NCBI RefSeq assembly: GCF_040560245.1
Contig: NZ_JAKMWP010000001.1
Strand: one strand, 5' to 3'
Source: Morganella sibonii
GTDB taxonomy: Bacteria > Pseudomonadota > Gammaproteobacteria > Enterobacterales > Enterobacteriaceae
DNA length: 64,000 nt
Shown here: in pieces, positions 7,300 through 17,268 of the stretch
How the letters are laid out: the number at the start of each line of letters is the position of its first letter
How positions within the stretch are numbered: the first letter of the stretch is position 1
Notes under the pieces: model-generated
Seen by the model: only the letters and a program-made list of their open reading frames with translations
What the model was told of the DNA's origin: nothing
Database searches by the model: none
Made by a program: the position numbers and the translations under genes

Positions 7300-10032
7300 T
7301 CAGAACCGGTAATTCACACCCAGGAAGCCGCTGTACGGTGTTTCCTGTTTACTGCCGTTGGCGTAGTTGAATTCGCCGTAGACAGCCCAGTTATTATTCA
7401 GTTTTGCATCAACACCAATACCGTACTTCCCGGTCGTGCCGGACATATCGTTGGTCCGTTTTCCCTGCTTGTTCAGCTCCACATCCCCGTTTTTCAGGAA
7501 TTCATGATTCACTGCCACACGGAGATACGGTTTGACTTGCGTACCGTTTTCCAGCACGAAGTTTTTACCGAAAGTGGCACCCAGCTCACCGCTGAATGAC
7601 CGGGCGGCATCGGCTTTAATGCTCATCTCATTACTGTAGCGGTAATCCGCACCCTGGCCGCGGAAGGCGGCGACCATGGCATACGGCTCAATAAAGTAAT
7701 TCTCTTTTTCGAAGTACTTACCGGTTTCAACCGAGAAGCCGATACCGTTGGTGTTACTGTTGGCGGAGGTTTTGCCATCATTAAACTGCGCGTCATAATC
7801 ACTGCGGAAATGGTTGGCTTTCACCACGCCATCCACATAGATGCCGGATTTGTGCTGCCAGGTGGTGTAAACCCCGAGGCTGTAACTGTTGACCGTACCG
7901 TCGTTTTTATCCATCTTCAGCGAAGAATGAGAATATCCCGCGACAATCCCGCTCCAGAGATCGCCATTTTCCAGCTCTGTCATTTTATCGCCGCCGGCAA
8001 CAATCCCGCTGATGTCATGACGGTAAGCGACTTCATTGTTACTGATATTGTGACGTCCGCCGGTGACTTTTGACCAGACACCGAGATTCACCTGCGGATT
8101 ATTGCGCAGTTCACCGAGACGGGCACGCAGTGTGCCCAGTTCACTCCGCCAGATCTGCGGCAGGGCGTTGGCAATCATCATTGCGGTTTTACCTGGCTCA
8201 GAGAGGTCCGGCAGTTCAGGTTTCGGATCTACAGGGTCAACCGGATCCACAGGGTCTACCGGCGGAGTCTCTTTGGTAGGTGACAGATACCATTCATCAG
8301 CTGAATCTTTATCCTGCACCAGATAATATTTATAGGCTCCGAGATCCACACTCTTGTTGGTCATGGTAAAAGTATCGTTCTGACTGCCTGCGGCGTGGAT
8401 CAGATGATAGCGATCCGGATCGGTGGTATTACTGACCAGCGCTTTACCGGAATCCATCACACGGACACCAAACTTACCGTCTGTTTTATCCGAGACACTG
8501 AGGAAATCCCCGCTGCCGTCCGCCAGGCTGGTATTCATCACAAACAGGCCGTTACCGGAGAGTTCTTTGATGCTGAGCTGACTGTTACGGCCGGTATTGC
8601 TGCTGCCGGGCTCACCGAAGACGGCGACACCGTTGTTCACCAGGTTATCGATAGTGACAACGGATTCAGCGGTATCACCGTTATGGCGGATATAGAGATA
8701 GGCATTATCACCGGCCAGATTCACGTTCTGAGCATACGAGCCTTTGCCGAAGTTGCCGAGCCACGGATGCTGATCCCCGCCTTCCATCACCAGAGAGCCG
8801 TCTTCCACATCCAGGTTATAGAAGGAGTAAGCACCGTAATCGAGGATGGTTTGTCCGCCGTTGCGGATGGTGGTGCCTTCTGTGCCGCCGTAAGCCAGAA
8901 CATGCTGGATACCACCGTCAACCAGGGTGGTGGCCGCTTCCGCATATTTGCCGACAAGCTGAAGCCCGTCTTTATAAATCGTGGTATCAGAGGCTTTACC
9001 GTTCAGTCCGACATTCTGAATACCGCCTGCCATAACCTGTGTATTAACAGCTGTAGGATCATCGCCCCATTTTGCATCAGGATTGCTGTTCTCAACCCAC
9101 TGACCGTTTTCCCAGTCCCCGCTGTGGTTTGTCACCAGTTGCTGACCATACACCACGGTATCCTCAACCGTCCCGGAGCGCACCCGCTGTGTACCGCCTG
9201 CATAAATTGTGGTGTTTTTGGCGCCGGTACGGTCATTGACATAGACAGACTGATAGCCGCCGTCATAGATATAGTTATTCAGTGCCAGCCCGGAAACCGC
9301 GTGATAGCTTCCTGCACCGGTAATGTAGTTATTGGTGGCAGTGCCGCTGTCCTGTGTATAGGTACCGCCATTCTGAATAATGGTATTTTGGGTTTCTGCA
9401 TCCGGATTACTGACAGGAATGTACAGCTCACCGCCATCGATCAGGCTATTTTCAGCATAAGCGTTATAGCCGACAGTCAGCTTACCGTCTTTATTCACCC
9501 GGGTATTGTAAGCCGATACCCGCTGTTTGGTGTCAGAGGCAGTGCGCAACTCCATCACACCGAAAGCATCCACGGTAGTGTTATAGGAAGTTGTACCGTT
9601 AGACATTTGCAGGTTAGCGACGTGTTTCGCATCAATGCCTTTCAGCGTAATACCGATAACACTGCTGTTATCAAAGGGAGTTTGTCTGAATGAATCGCCC
9701 AGATGGGTCGTTGAGTGCCCGATGGTTGTGCCGATCAGGTGGGTGTCATCCTTAAATATAACATTCGGCTTTTGAGCTGCAGAGTAATTGATATCTATTC
9801 CGGTCAGGTATTTATAACCTGCAACCGTGAATCCTTTTTCTGCACTGACATCCGCCAGTACATCAGCATCCGCATTGGTATAGTTACCGCTTTTTTTAAT
9901 GTCATTAATACGCGTTGATTCATCGCTGAAGGTAAATTCAGGAATCGGCTCAGGTGTTACAGCATAACCGGCAGAGGCATACGATATCCCCATTGCGGAA
10001 AGTATCAGAAAGGAGAGTTTATTGAGTTTCAT
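7300..10032 (-). CDS. AIDA-type autotransporter adhesin
   Basis: About 910 residues in classical type Va layout. A signal peptide (MKLNKLSFLILSAMG through YASAGYA) is followed by a beta-helical passenger with repeated AIDA-like units such as TTIYAGGTQRV, TTIYKDGLQLVG and TTIRNGGQTIL (roughly residues 270-410). A VDPVDPVDP linker precedes the autotransporter beta-barrel of about 270 residues, which ends in the outer-membrane sorting signal YRF. ATG 10030-10032 is chosen because a signal peptide begins there; the ORF can extend 12 residues upstream. It is expected to act on the cell surface in adhesion, aggregation or biofilm. The ligand is unknown. It is a stand-alone gene with its own 900-bp AT-rich upstream region. 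Confidence 0.88.
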   Translation of the reverse strand: MKLNKLSFLILSAMGISYASAGYAVTPEPIPEFTFSDESTRINDIKKSGNYTNADADVLADVSAEKGFTVAGYKYLTGIDINYSAAQKPNVIFKDDTHLIGTTIGHSTTHLGDSFRQTPFDNSSVIGITLKGIDAKHVANLQMSNGTTSYNTTVDAFGVMELRTASDTKQRVSAYNTRVNKDGKLTVGYNAYAENSLIDGGELYIPVSNPDAETQNTIIQNGGTYTQDSGTATNNYITGAGSYHAVSGLALNNYIYDGGYQSVYVNDRTGAKNTTIYAGGTQRVRSGTVEDTVVYGQQLVTNHSGDWENGQWVENSNPDAKWGDDPTAVNTQVMAGGIQNVGLNGKASDTTIYKDGLQLVGKYAEAATTLVDGGIQHVLAYGGTEGTTIRNGGQTILDYGAYSFYNLDVEDGSLVMEGGDQHPWLGNFGKGSYAQNVNLAGDNAYLYIRHNGDTAESVVTIDNLVNNGVAVFGEPGSSNTGRNSQLSIKELSGNGLFVMNTSLADGSGDFLSVSDKTDGKFGVRVMDSGKALVSNTTDPDRYHLIHAAGSQNDTFTMTNKSVDLGAYKYYLVQDKDSADEWYLSPTKETPPVDPVDPVDPVDPKPELPDLSEPGKTAMMIANALPQIWRSELGTLRARLGELRNNPQVNLGVWSKVTGGRHNISNNEVAYRHDISGIVAGGDKMTELENGDLWSGIVAGYSHSSLKMDKNDGTVNSYSLGVYTTWQHKSGIYVDGVVKANHFRSDYDAQFNDGKTSANSNTNGIGFSVETGKYFEKENYFIEPYAMVAAFRGQGADYRYSNEMSIKADAARSFSGELGATFGKNFVLENGTQVKPYLRVAVNHEFLKNGDVELNKQGKRTNDMSGTTGKYGIGVDAKLNNNWAVYGEFNYANGSKQETPYSGFLGVNYRF

Positions 10033-10458
10033 TTTTTTGCCCGTGGTGATTTTGTAATAAGACGTCAAAATTCGTGTTATTTATTTAATAAATAAAAGAA
10101 AAAAATTTATGCGGGGGCGGAAAGAGAATAACGTGATCCTAGGATTTTAGATAAGGTGAGTCAATGCAGGGGATTTCGGGAAATTTAAGAATGTCTGTGA
10201 TGCTGCTTTTTTGCACAAAAAAGAGTAAGAAGGATGAAAATGAAATGATTGTTTCAGGTGATCGTCACTATTAAAACGAATAATAAACAGAATATAAATT
10301 GTCCGCCTACGTATAAATAGTTGACTATTTTACAGGGATAATCGTCTTATTATGAATTTTATGGTCTTATCCACTATTTTTACTCTTTTATGTAGTGATA
10401 GTGGCTGATTCATTGGATTTGATTTATTTCAGAAGAAAAATAAGAAATTTAATATTAA

Positions 10459-10472
10459 TTGATTTAAATCAA
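10459..10472. promoter_or_regulatory. FNR box (perfect consensus)
   Basis: TTGATTTAAATCAA matches the FNR consensus TTGAT-N4-ATCAA exactly. It lies about 490 bp upstream of hybO and 430 bp upstream of the autotransporter start. Anaerobic control suits hydrogenase-2, but the long distance means it may serve the divergent gene or an upstream start site. Confidence 0.55.
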
Positions 10473-10781
10473 AATAAATAATTCGTCATATTATGGTAAT
10501 TGATTTTTATGTGAAAAATAGCCTTGGTATTTTATTAAAAATGGTATTTATTTGTGCTTAACCGATTAAATAATACCGGATGAGAATGTATTTCATTTTT
10601 GTTTTTAACAACAAGTCGGTGTGAGATTTATTATTTCTGTTGGCTCAGTTAATTCTGAAAACACCCGGGGTTGTATCTGATAAGCCAGTAAAATGCGGAT
10701 GGTAAATGTTGTCTTTTTTCCTGCCAGTAGTGGAAAGTTCCGGTATTCTTATTGCAGGTTGTCGGTGAGTTATATTTTAAA

Positions 10782-10795
10782 TTGATATAAATTAA
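10782..10795. promoter_or_regulatory. FNR-like box near hybO
   Basis: TTGATATAAATTAA differs from the FNR consensus at one conserved position. It sits about 170 bp upstream of hybO, a better distance for direct control of the operon than the perfect box at 10459. Confidence 0.45.
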
Positions 10796-10962
10796 TAAAA
10801 CCGATAAATAGATTAAATGTTAAAAATAGAAAAAATTCTCATTATCTGTAAAATAATATTTTCGTTATTATCCTTTTGTTTATTAATTATGTTCCGTGTC
10901 TCAGTAATTTAATAATAACCGTATTATGTTAATATTAAATTAACACAACGGAATTACAGAGA

Positions 10963-12096
10963 ATGATCGACGATAATACGTTAATTACTTCTGATATGAC
11001 TTCTGAGGGTATTGACCGGCGAAGCTTTCTGAAACTCTGCGCGGCCTTAGCGGCCACCATGGGTCTCAGTGCAAATGCATCTGCCGAAATCGCGGCGTCC
11101 GTCAGCCGTAAGGATTGTCCCCCCGTTATCTGGATATCTGCACAGGAGTGTACCGGTTGCACTGAGTCCCTGCTCCGGGCGACGCACCCGACCATCGAAA
11201 ATCTCATCCTTGATATGATCTCACTGGAGTACCACGAGGTACTCTCGGCGGCATTCGGTCATCAGGCGGAAGCCAACAAGCACAATGCGATTGAGAAATA
11301 CAAAGGTAAATATGTGCTGGTGGTGGACGGATCCGTACCGCTGAAGGATGACGGTATTTACTGCATGATCGCCGGTGAGCCGATTGCGGATCATATCCGC
11401 CGTGCGGCGGAGGGTGCTGCCGCGATTATTGCTATCGGCTCCTGCGCCGCATGGGGCGGGGTGGCTGCCGCCGGTGATAACCCGACCGGTGCGGCGTCGC
11501 TGGAAACGGTTCTGCCGGGTAAAACCGTGATTAATATTCCGGGCTGCCCGCCTAACCCGCATAACTTTCTGGCCACCGTGGCGCATATCATTACTTACGG
11601 CAAAGCGCCGGGACTGGATAACAAAAACCGGCCGCTGTTTGCGTACGGTCGTCTGATCCACGAACACTGTGAACGCCGCGCTCACTTTGACGCAGGACGT
11701 TTTGCCAAGGCGTTTGGTGATCACGGACACCTTGAGGGCTGGTGCCTCTATCATCTCGGCTGCAAAGGGCCGGAAACGTATGGTAACTGCTCCACATTGC
11801 AGTTTTGCGATGTCGGCGGTGTGTGGCCGGTGGCGATCGGGCATCCGTGTTACGGCTGTAATGAGGCCGGTGTCGGCTTTCATAAAGGCATTCATCAGCT
11901 TGCGGGCGTGCAGAACCAGACACCGCGCGCTGAAAAACCGGATGTGGATCTGAAAGAGGGCGGTTCGGTATCGGGCGGTGCTATCGGTCTGCTTGGCGGC
12001 GTGGTTGGTCTGGTGGCCGGTGTCAGTGTGATGGCTGTCCGTGAGCTGGGGCGTCAGCAGAAGAAAAACCGGAACGGCGATCCGCGGGGAGAGTAA
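10963..12096 (+). CDS. hybO: Hydrogenase-2 small subunit
   Basis: A 377-residue [NiFe]-hydrogenase small subunit closely similar to E. coli HybO. A twin-arginine signal (RRSFLKLCAALAATMG) is followed by the FeS-ligand motif ECTGCTESLLR, IPGCPPNPHN, and the cluster-binding region CLYHLGCKGPETYGNC. A C-terminal helix (GAIGLLGGVVGLVAGVSVM) anchors it in the inner membrane facing the periplasm. It passes electrons between HybC and the HybA/HybB membrane partners during H2 uptake. It is first in a tightly packed operon, with hybA 2 nt downstream. Confidence 0.95.
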   Translation: MIDDNTLITSDMTSEGIDRRSFLKLCAALAATMGLSANASAEIAASVSRKDCPPVIWISAQECTGCTESLLRATHPTIENLILDMISLEYHEVLSAAFGHQAEANKHNAIEKYKGKYVLVVDGSVPLKDDGIYCMIAGEPIADHIRRAAEGAAAIIAIGSCAAWGGVAAAGDNPTGAASLETVLPGKTVINIPGCPPNPHNFLATVAHIITYGKAPGLDNKNRPLFAYGRLIHEHCERRAHFDAGRFAKAFGDHGHLEGWCLYHLGCKGPETYGNCSTLQFCDVGGVWPVAIGHPCYGCNEAGVGFHKGIHQLAGVQNQTPRAEKPDVDLKEGGSVSGGAIGLLGGVVGLVAGVSVMAVRELGRQQKKNRNGDPRGE

Positions 12097-12098
12097 CT

Positions 12099-13082
12099 GT
12101 GAACAGGCGTGACTTTATTAAGGCGGCGTCCGGCGGCGCGCTGCTGTTAGGTAATACATCTGTAAGCCGCGCGGCGGCGGAAAACCGTCCGCCGATCCCC
12201 GGTGCATCGGGTATGCTGTATGACTCCACGCTGTGTATCGGCTGTCAGGCGTGCGTGACCAAATGTCAGGATATCAACTTCCCCGGCCGTAATCCGGAGG
12301 GCGCGCAGACGTGGTCCAACAATGACAAATTATCCCCGTACACCAATAACATTATCCAGGTGTGGACGAGCGGCAGCGGTGAATACAAAGATCAGGAAAA
12401 AGACGGCTACGCCTATATCAAAAAGCAATGCATGCATTGTGTTGATCCGAACTGTGTCTCTGTCTGCCCGGTCGGCGCGCTGAAAAAGCATCCGGTGACC
12501 GGCATTGTGCATTATGACAAAGATATCTGTACCGGCTGCCGTTACTGCATGGTGGGCTGCCCGTATGACGTGCCGAAATATGACTATAACAACCCGTTCG
12601 GTGCGATCAGCAAATGCGAACTCTGTAACCAAAAAGGCGTTGAACTGCTGGATAAAGGCGGTTTGCCCGGCTGTGTGGAGGTCTGTCCGACCGGCGCTAT
12701 CATTTTCGGCTCCCGTGAAGATTTGATGAGTGAGGCAAAAAAACGCCTCGGGCTGACAGCCGGCGAAGAATATGCCTATCCGCGCCAGACACTGAAAACC
12801 GGTGATAACTATAAACATCCCGTACCGTCTTATTACCCGCATCTGTATGGTGAAAAAGAGGGCGGCGGAACGCAGGTGATGGTGCTGACCGGCGTGCCGT
12901 ACCAAAATCTGCAACTGCCGGAACTGGCTGAACTCTCCACCGGAGCACGCTCTGAAAACATCCAGCACACGCTGTACAAAGGGATGATCCTGCCGCTGGC
13001 AGTACTGGCCGGTCTTACCGTGCTGGTGCGCCGCAACAGTAAAAATGACACTCACGACGGAGGTGATGATCATGAATCATGA
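12099..13082 (+). CDS. hybA: Hydrogenase-2 ferredoxin-like electron-transfer subunit
   Basis: A 327-residue periplasmic iron-sulfur protein of the DMSO-reductase B-subunit type. It has a Tat signal (RRDFIKAASGGALLLG), several ferredoxin-type cysteine groups (CIGCQACVTKC, CMHCVDPNCVSVCPVGAL, CTGCRYCMVGCPYDVPKYD, CELC) and a C-terminal hydrophobic tail. It links HybOC to HybB. The start is a GTG at 12099 with GGGGAGAG upstream. Its 3' end overlaps hybB by 11 nt. Confidence 0.95.
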   Translation: MNRRDFIKAASGGALLLGNTSVSRAAAENRPPIPGASGMLYDSTLCIGCQACVTKCQDINFPGRNPEGAQTWSNNDKLSPYTNNIIQVWTSGSGEYKDQEKDGYAYIKKQCMHCVDPNCVSVCPVGALKKHPVTGIVHYDKDICTGCRYCMVGCPYDVPKYDYNNPFGAISKCELCNQKGVELLDKGGLPGCVEVCPTGAIIFGSREDLMSEAKKRLGLTAGEEYAYPRQTLKTGDNYKHPVPSYYPHLYGEKEGGGTQVMVLTGVPYQNLQLPELAELSTGARSENIQHTLYKGMILPLAVLAGLTVLVRRNSKNDTHDGGDDHES

Positions 13083-14253
13083 TCCCCAACCCCTCGGCGG
13101 AAAATTATTCAGTAAGCCGATCATCATTTTCGGGCCGCTTGTTATCCTCTGTGTGCTGCTTATCGTCAAACGTCTGATTTTCGGGCTGGGGTCTGTCTCT
13201 GATCTGAACGGCGGCTACCCCTGGGGGATCTGGATTGCTTTTGACCTGCTGATCGGCACCGGTTTTGCCTGCGGCGGCTGGGCGCTGGCGTGGGCGGTGT
13301 ATGTATTTAACAAAGGGGAATATCATCCGCTGGTACGTCCGGCACTGCTGGCGAGCCTGCTGGGATATTCACTGGGCGGATTATCCATCACCATCGACCT
13401 CGGCCGTTACTGGAATATGCCGAACTTCTTTATTCCGGGGATTTTTAACGTCAACTCTGTTCTGCTGGAAACAGCGGTCTGTATGACGATTTATATCGGT
13501 GTGATGGCGCTGGAACTGGCACCGGCATTCTGCGAGCGTATGGGCTGGAAAATCTCCCTTAAACGGCTGAACAAAATCATGTTTTTTGTGATAGCGCTCG
13601 GTGCGCTGTTACCGGCGATGCATCAGTCCTCGATGGGATCACTGATGATTGCAGCCGGTCACAAGGTCTATCCGCTGTGGCAGAGTTACGAAATGCTGCC
13701 GCTGTTCTCTCTGCTCACCGCCTTTATTATGGGATTCTCTATTGTGGTATTTGAAGGATCACTGGTGCAGAGCGGTCTGAAAGGCAACGGCCCGGATGAA
13801 AAACGCCTGTTCGGCAAGCTGGCACTGACGGTCAGTGTGCTGATGGCGCTGTTTCTGATCCTGCGCTTCGGGGAACTGATTTACCGTGGCAAGCTCGGGC
13901 TTGCTTTCGCCGGGGATTACTACGCCGTCCTGTTCTGGTGTGAAATCCTGCTGATGGTGTTTGCACTGGCGGTCTTCAGTATCCCGGCGTTCCGCCGCGA
14001 TTCCCGTCTGCTCTACACCGGTGCGGTGAGTATGCTGCTCGGTTGTGCGGCCTGGCGTCTCGCCTATTCATTGCTGGCATTTGATCCGGGCAATGGCTAT
14101 CACTACTTTCCGTCAGCAGAAGAACTGTTAATTTCCATTGGTTTCGTGGCTGTTGAGATCTGCGCTTACCTTTTCCTGATCCGCCTGTTACCGATACTCC
14201 CTGCAGTAAAAAAACCAGCAGCTCCCCCTTATCATGAGGCAAGCAAGTCATGA
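13072..14253 (+). CDS. hybB: Hydrogenase-2 integral membrane subunit
   Basis: A 393-residue polytopic protein of the NrfD/PsrC-like HybB family, starting MNHDPQPLGGK as E. coli HybB does. The ATG at 13072 has an excellent GGAGGTGAT just upstream. It mediates electron flow to and from the quinone pool and lets hydrogenase-2 couple to proton movement. Its stop overlaps the hybC ATG (ATGA). Confidence 0.94.
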   Translation: MNHDPQPLGGKLFSKPIIIFGPLVILCVLLIVKRLIFGLGSVSDLNGGYPWGIWIAFDLLIGTGFACGGWALAWAVYVFNKGEYHPLVRPALLASLLGYSLGGLSITIDLGRYWNMPNFFIPGIFNVNSVLLETAVCMTIYIGVMALELAPAFCERMGWKISLKRLNKIMFFVIALGALLPAMHQSSMGSLMIAAGHKVYPLWQSYEMLPLFSLLTAFIMGFSIVVFEGSLVQSGLKGNGPDEKRLFGKLALTVSVLMALFLILRFGELIYRGKLGLAFAGDYYAVLFWCEILLMVFALAVFSIPAFRRDSRLLYTGAVSMLLGCAAWRLAYSLLAFDPGNGYHYFPSAEELLISIGFVAVEICAYLFLIRLLPILPAVKKPAAPPYHEASKS

Positions 14254-15953
14254 GCCAGAGAATTACGATTGATCCGGTTACCCGTATCGAAGGACATTTA
14301 CGCATCGACTGTGAAATTAATGATGGTGTGGTGACCAAAGCCTGGGCGTCAGGCACGATGTGGCGCGGAATGGAAAAAATTGTCAAAGGTAAGGATCCGC
14401 GCGATGCGTGGATGATCCTCCAGCGTATCTGCGGCGTCTGTACCACCACTCACGCACTGGCCTCGGTGCGTGCCGTGGAAAACGCCCTGAATCTCGATGT
14501 GCCGGTGAATGCGCAGTATATCCGCAATATCATTCTGGCGGCGCACACCACCCATGACCATATCGTCCATTTTTATCAGCTTTCCGCGCTGGACTGGGTG
14601 GATATTACCTCCGCGCTGAACGCGGACCCGGCAAAAGCCTCTGCCATGCTGAACGGCGTGTCTGACTGGCCGCTGAACAGCACGCAGGAATTCATCAAAG
14701 TACAGGATAAAATCAAAGCACTGGTGGAGAGCGGCCAGCTGGGGATTTTTGCCAACGGCTACTGGGGACACCCGGCGATGCAGTTACCGCCGGAAGTGAA
14801 CCTGATTGCGGTCGCGCACTATTTGCAGGCGCTTGAATGCCAGCGCGATGCTAACCGTATCGTGGCGCTGCTGGGCGGAAAAACGCCGCATATCCAGAAC
14901 CTGGCGGTCGGCGGCGTGGCGAACCCGATTAACCTCGACGGTATTGGTGTGCTGAATCTGGAACGCCTGATGTATATCAAATCATTTATCGACAAGCTGA
15001 ATGATTTTGTTGAACAGGTTTATAAGATTGATACTGCGGTTATTGCTGCGTTTTACCCGCAGTGGTTTGAAACCGGGCAGGGCGCGGTGAATTACCTGAG
15101 CACCCCGGAGTTTCCGACGGACGGCAAAAACGGCAGTTTCCTGTTCCCGGGCGGCTACATTGAGGATTCCGATTTAACGACGTTCCGCCCGATAGATTCT
15201 CAGACCGATCCTTTCCTGCTGGACGGTATTCAGGAAAGCTCGCCGCACTCCTGGTATCAGGATGAAGCGCCGCAGAAACCGTGGGAAGGTACGACCGAGC
15301 CGAAATACACCGGCTGGGATGCGGACGGTAAATACTCGTGGGTGAAATCGCCGACCCTGTACGGCAAAACTGTCGAAGTCGGCCCGCTGGCCAATATGTT
15401 CTGCAAACTGGCAGCGAAACACCCCGGTACAGCTGAAAAACTGAATGAAATTATTGCGGTTTATCAGACGCTGACCGGCAACACGCCGGAGGTGAAACAA
15501 CTGCACTCCACACTCGGGCGGATTATCGGCCGCACGGTGCACTGCTGTGAATTACAGGCGGTGTTACAGCACCAGTATGCCGCGCTGATCACCAATATCG
15601 GCACCGGTGATCACATCACGTATGTGAAACCGGAATTCCCGGCCTCCGGTGTGATAAAAGGTGTGGGTTTCCTTGAAGCACCACGCGGTATGTTATCGCA
15701 CTGGGTGGTGATCAAAGACGGTGTGATTGAAAACTATCAGGCGGTGGTGCCGTCTACCTGGAACTGCGGGCCGCGCAATCACGATAATGTGGCGGGGCCG
15801 TATGAGCAGTCGCTGGTCGGGCTGAAAATTGCCGATCCGGAAAAACCGCTGGAAGTGGTGCGCACTATCCATTCATTCGACCCGTGTATGGCATGTGCGG
15901 TTCATATTGTTGATATTGATGGCCGTGAAACGGTATCAGTGAAGGTGCTGTGA
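14250..15953 (+). CDS. hybC: Hydrogenase-2 large subunit
   Basis: A 567-residue [NiFe] catalytic subunit. The N-terminal metal ligands are in RICGVC and the C-terminal ligands in DPCMACAVH, followed by a 15-residue extension that the endopeptidase HybD should remove after the His. It is exported with HybO through the Tat signal of the small subunit. It oxidises H2 in the periplasm under anaerobic conditions. The reading frame is intact and full length against E. coli HybC. Confidence 0.96.
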   Translation: MSQRITIDPVTRIEGHLRIDCEINDGVVTKAWASGTMWRGMEKIVKGKDPRDAWMILQRICGVCTTTHALASVRAVENALNLDVPVNAQYIRNIILAAHTTHDHIVHFYQLSALDWVDITSALNADPAKASAMLNGVSDWPLNSTQEFIKVQDKIKALVESGQLGIFANGYWGHPAMQLPPEVNLIAVAHYLQALECQRDANRIVALLGGKTPHIQNLAVGGVANPINLDGIGVLNLERLMYIKSFIDKLNDFVEQVYKIDTAVIAAFYPQWFETGQGAVNYLSTPEFPTDGKNGSFLFPGGYIEDSDLTTFRPIDSQTDPFLLDGIQESSPHSWYQDEAPQKPWEGTTEPKYTGWDADGKYSWVKSPTLYGKTVEVGPLANMFCKLAAKHPGTAEKLNEIIAVYQTLTGNTPEVKQLHSTLGRIIGRTVHCCELQAVLQHQYAALITNIGTGDHITYVKPEFPASGVIKGVGFLEAPRGMLSHWVVIKDGVIENYQAVVPSTWNCGPRNHDNVAGPYEQSLVGLKIADPEKPLEVVRTIHSFDPCMACAVHIVDIDGRETVSVKVL

Positions 15954-16447
15954 TGCGGATACTGGTATTAGGTACCGGCAATATTCTGCTGACTGACGAA
16001 GCCATCGGCGTGCATATCGCGCAAGCGCTGGCGGATCGCTATATCCTGCCGGACTATGTGGATGTGATGGACGGCGGCACGGCGGGGATGGAACTGCTCG
16101 GCAGCATGGCCGGACGTGATCATCTGATTATCACCGATGCGATTGTGACAACGAAAAGTGCGCCGGGCACGATCCGGATTCTGCGCGATGAAGAGGTTCC
16201 GGCGCTGTTCACCAATAAAATCTCCCCGCATCAGCTGGGATTGTCTGATGTCCTGTCCGCACTGCGTTTTACCGGGGAATTTCCCGCTAAACTGACGCTG
16301 GTGGGCGTGGTTCCGGCATCACTGGAGCCGGGTATCGGCATGACCCCGCTGCTGGAAGCGGTGGTTGAACCGGCATTACAGCAGGTGCTGGCGGTACTCC
16401 GCGAATCGGGTGTTGAGGCCGTGAAAAAGGAGGCCGCGCATGTCTGA
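15953..16447 (+). CDS. hybD: Hydrogenase-2 maturation endopeptidase
   Basis: A 164-residue protease beginning MRILVLGTGNILLTDEAIG, the HybD N-terminus containing the Ni-sensing Glu. The central DGGTAGMELL and ISPHQLGLSDVL match the family. It trims the HybC C-terminus after nickel insertion. The ATG overlaps the hybC stop (TGATG), so the preceding GTG is not used. It also overlaps hybE by 8 nt. Confidence 0.93.
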   Translation: MRILVLGTGNILLTDEAIGVHIAQALADRYILPDYVDVMDGGTAGMELLGSMAGRDHLIITDAIVTTKSAPGTIRILRDEEVPALFTNKISPHQLGLSDVLSALRFTGEFPAKLTLVGVVPASLEPGIGMTPLLEAVVEPALQQVLAVLRESGVEAVKKEAAHV

Positions 16448-16931
16448 GGAGATTCAGGGATTTATGCACAGCCCGGCAGAGCAGATCCGCGCAGCGTTTG
16501 AACGGATTGCCGCAGATACCATGCACGACCTTCCTTTCCTGCATCCGTCGGTGCCGGTGTATGTGACGGAACTGACGTTGTTTGAAGGGCAGTGGACGGG
16601 CTGTGTGATCACGCCGTGGATGTGCAGCGCGGTGATTTTTCCGGGGCCGGAACAACTCTGGCCGCTGCGTAAAGTCAGTGAAAAAATCGGCCTGCGGCTG
16701 CCGTACGGCACCATGACATTCACTGTCGGTGAACTGGAGGGCGTATCTCAGTATCTGGCATGCTCGCTGTTGTCGCCGCTGCCGCATACGCTCTCAACGC
16801 AGGAGGGGTTACGGCTGGCGGATGACTGCGCGCGGATGCTGCTCTCGCTGCCGGTCACGGACCCGGATGTACCGGCGATGGCCGGGCGGAGAGCGCTGTT
16901 CACCGGTAAACGGGTGCCCCGGTATGCATGA
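16440..16931 (+). CDS. hybE: Hydrogenase-2 Tat proofreading chaperone
   Basis: A 163-residue protein matching HybE (LTLFEGQWTGCVITPWM; PYGTMTFTVGEL; LPVTDPDVP). HybE binds the HybO signal and holds back export until the large subunit is mature. Intact, and it overlaps both neighbours. Confidence 0.92.
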   Translation: MSEEIQGFMHSPAEQIRAAFERIAADTMHDLPFLHPSVPVYVTELTLFEGQWTGCVITPWMCSAVIFPGPEQLWPLRKVSEKIGLRLPYGTMTFTVGELEGVSQYLACSLLSPLPHTLSTQEGLRLADDCARMLLSLPVTDPDVPAMAGRRALFTGKRVPRYA

Positions 16932-17265
16932 GTTGTCCCTGTGTATGAGTGCGGCGGATATTATCCGCGAACAGGCCGCGCGGCACGGTATCACGCGGGT
17001 GACGGATGTCTGGCTGGAAGTCGGTGCTCTGGCGGATGTGGAAGAGAGCGCACTGCATTTCAGTTTTGATATCGCCTGCCGCGATACCGTGGCTCAGGGC
17101 TGCACACTGCATATTGATGTTATCCCGGCGCAGGCGTGGTGCTGGGATTGCAGCCGTGAGGCCGAAATCATGCAGCACGCCGGATGCTGTCCGCACTGCG
17201 GCAGTGAACGGCTGCGCATCAGTGAGGGGGACTCTCTGCGGGTAAAAAGCCTGGAAGGAGAGTGA
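16924..17265 (+). CDS. hybF: Hydrogenase nickel-incorporation protein HybF (HypA family)
   Basis: A 113-residue HypA-type protein. It has the nickel-binding MHEL N-terminus and a zinc ribbon of two Cys pairs (CWDC ... CPHC). It delivers Ni to the HybC precursor with HypB. ATG 16924 is fixed by the essential MHE start; the same frame is open further upstream but out of register with the family. It is the last hyb gene: hybG, which follows in E. coli, is missing, and ampR begins its 3' end 4 nt later on the opposite strand. Confidence 0.93.
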   Translation: MHELSLCMSAADIIREQAARHGITRVTDVWLEVGALADVEESALHFSFDIACRDTVAQGCTLHIDVIPAQAWCWDCSREAEIMQHAGCCPHCGSERLRISEGDSLRVKSLEGE

Positions 17266-17268
17266 GTA

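Larger units (their letters stand above)
10033..10962. other. AT-rich intergenic region between autotransporter and hyb operon
   Basis: About 930 bp with no credible gene and much higher A/T content than the flanking genes. It must hold the divergent promoters of the autotransporter (leftward) and hybO (rightward). Two FNR-like boxes are listed separately. Confidence 0.6.

Noticed and set aside
8222..8266. Short tandem DNA repeats in the autotransporter as a phase-variable tract
   Set aside because: They encode VDP units in frame and are diverged at the DNA level, so slipped-strand switching is unlikely.
8395..9693. 432-residue open frame on the plus strand opposite the autotransporter
   Set aside because: It is the antisense shadow of a repetitive gene with strong codon bias; no ribosome site and no recognisable domain, and the minus-strand frame has signal peptide and barrel.
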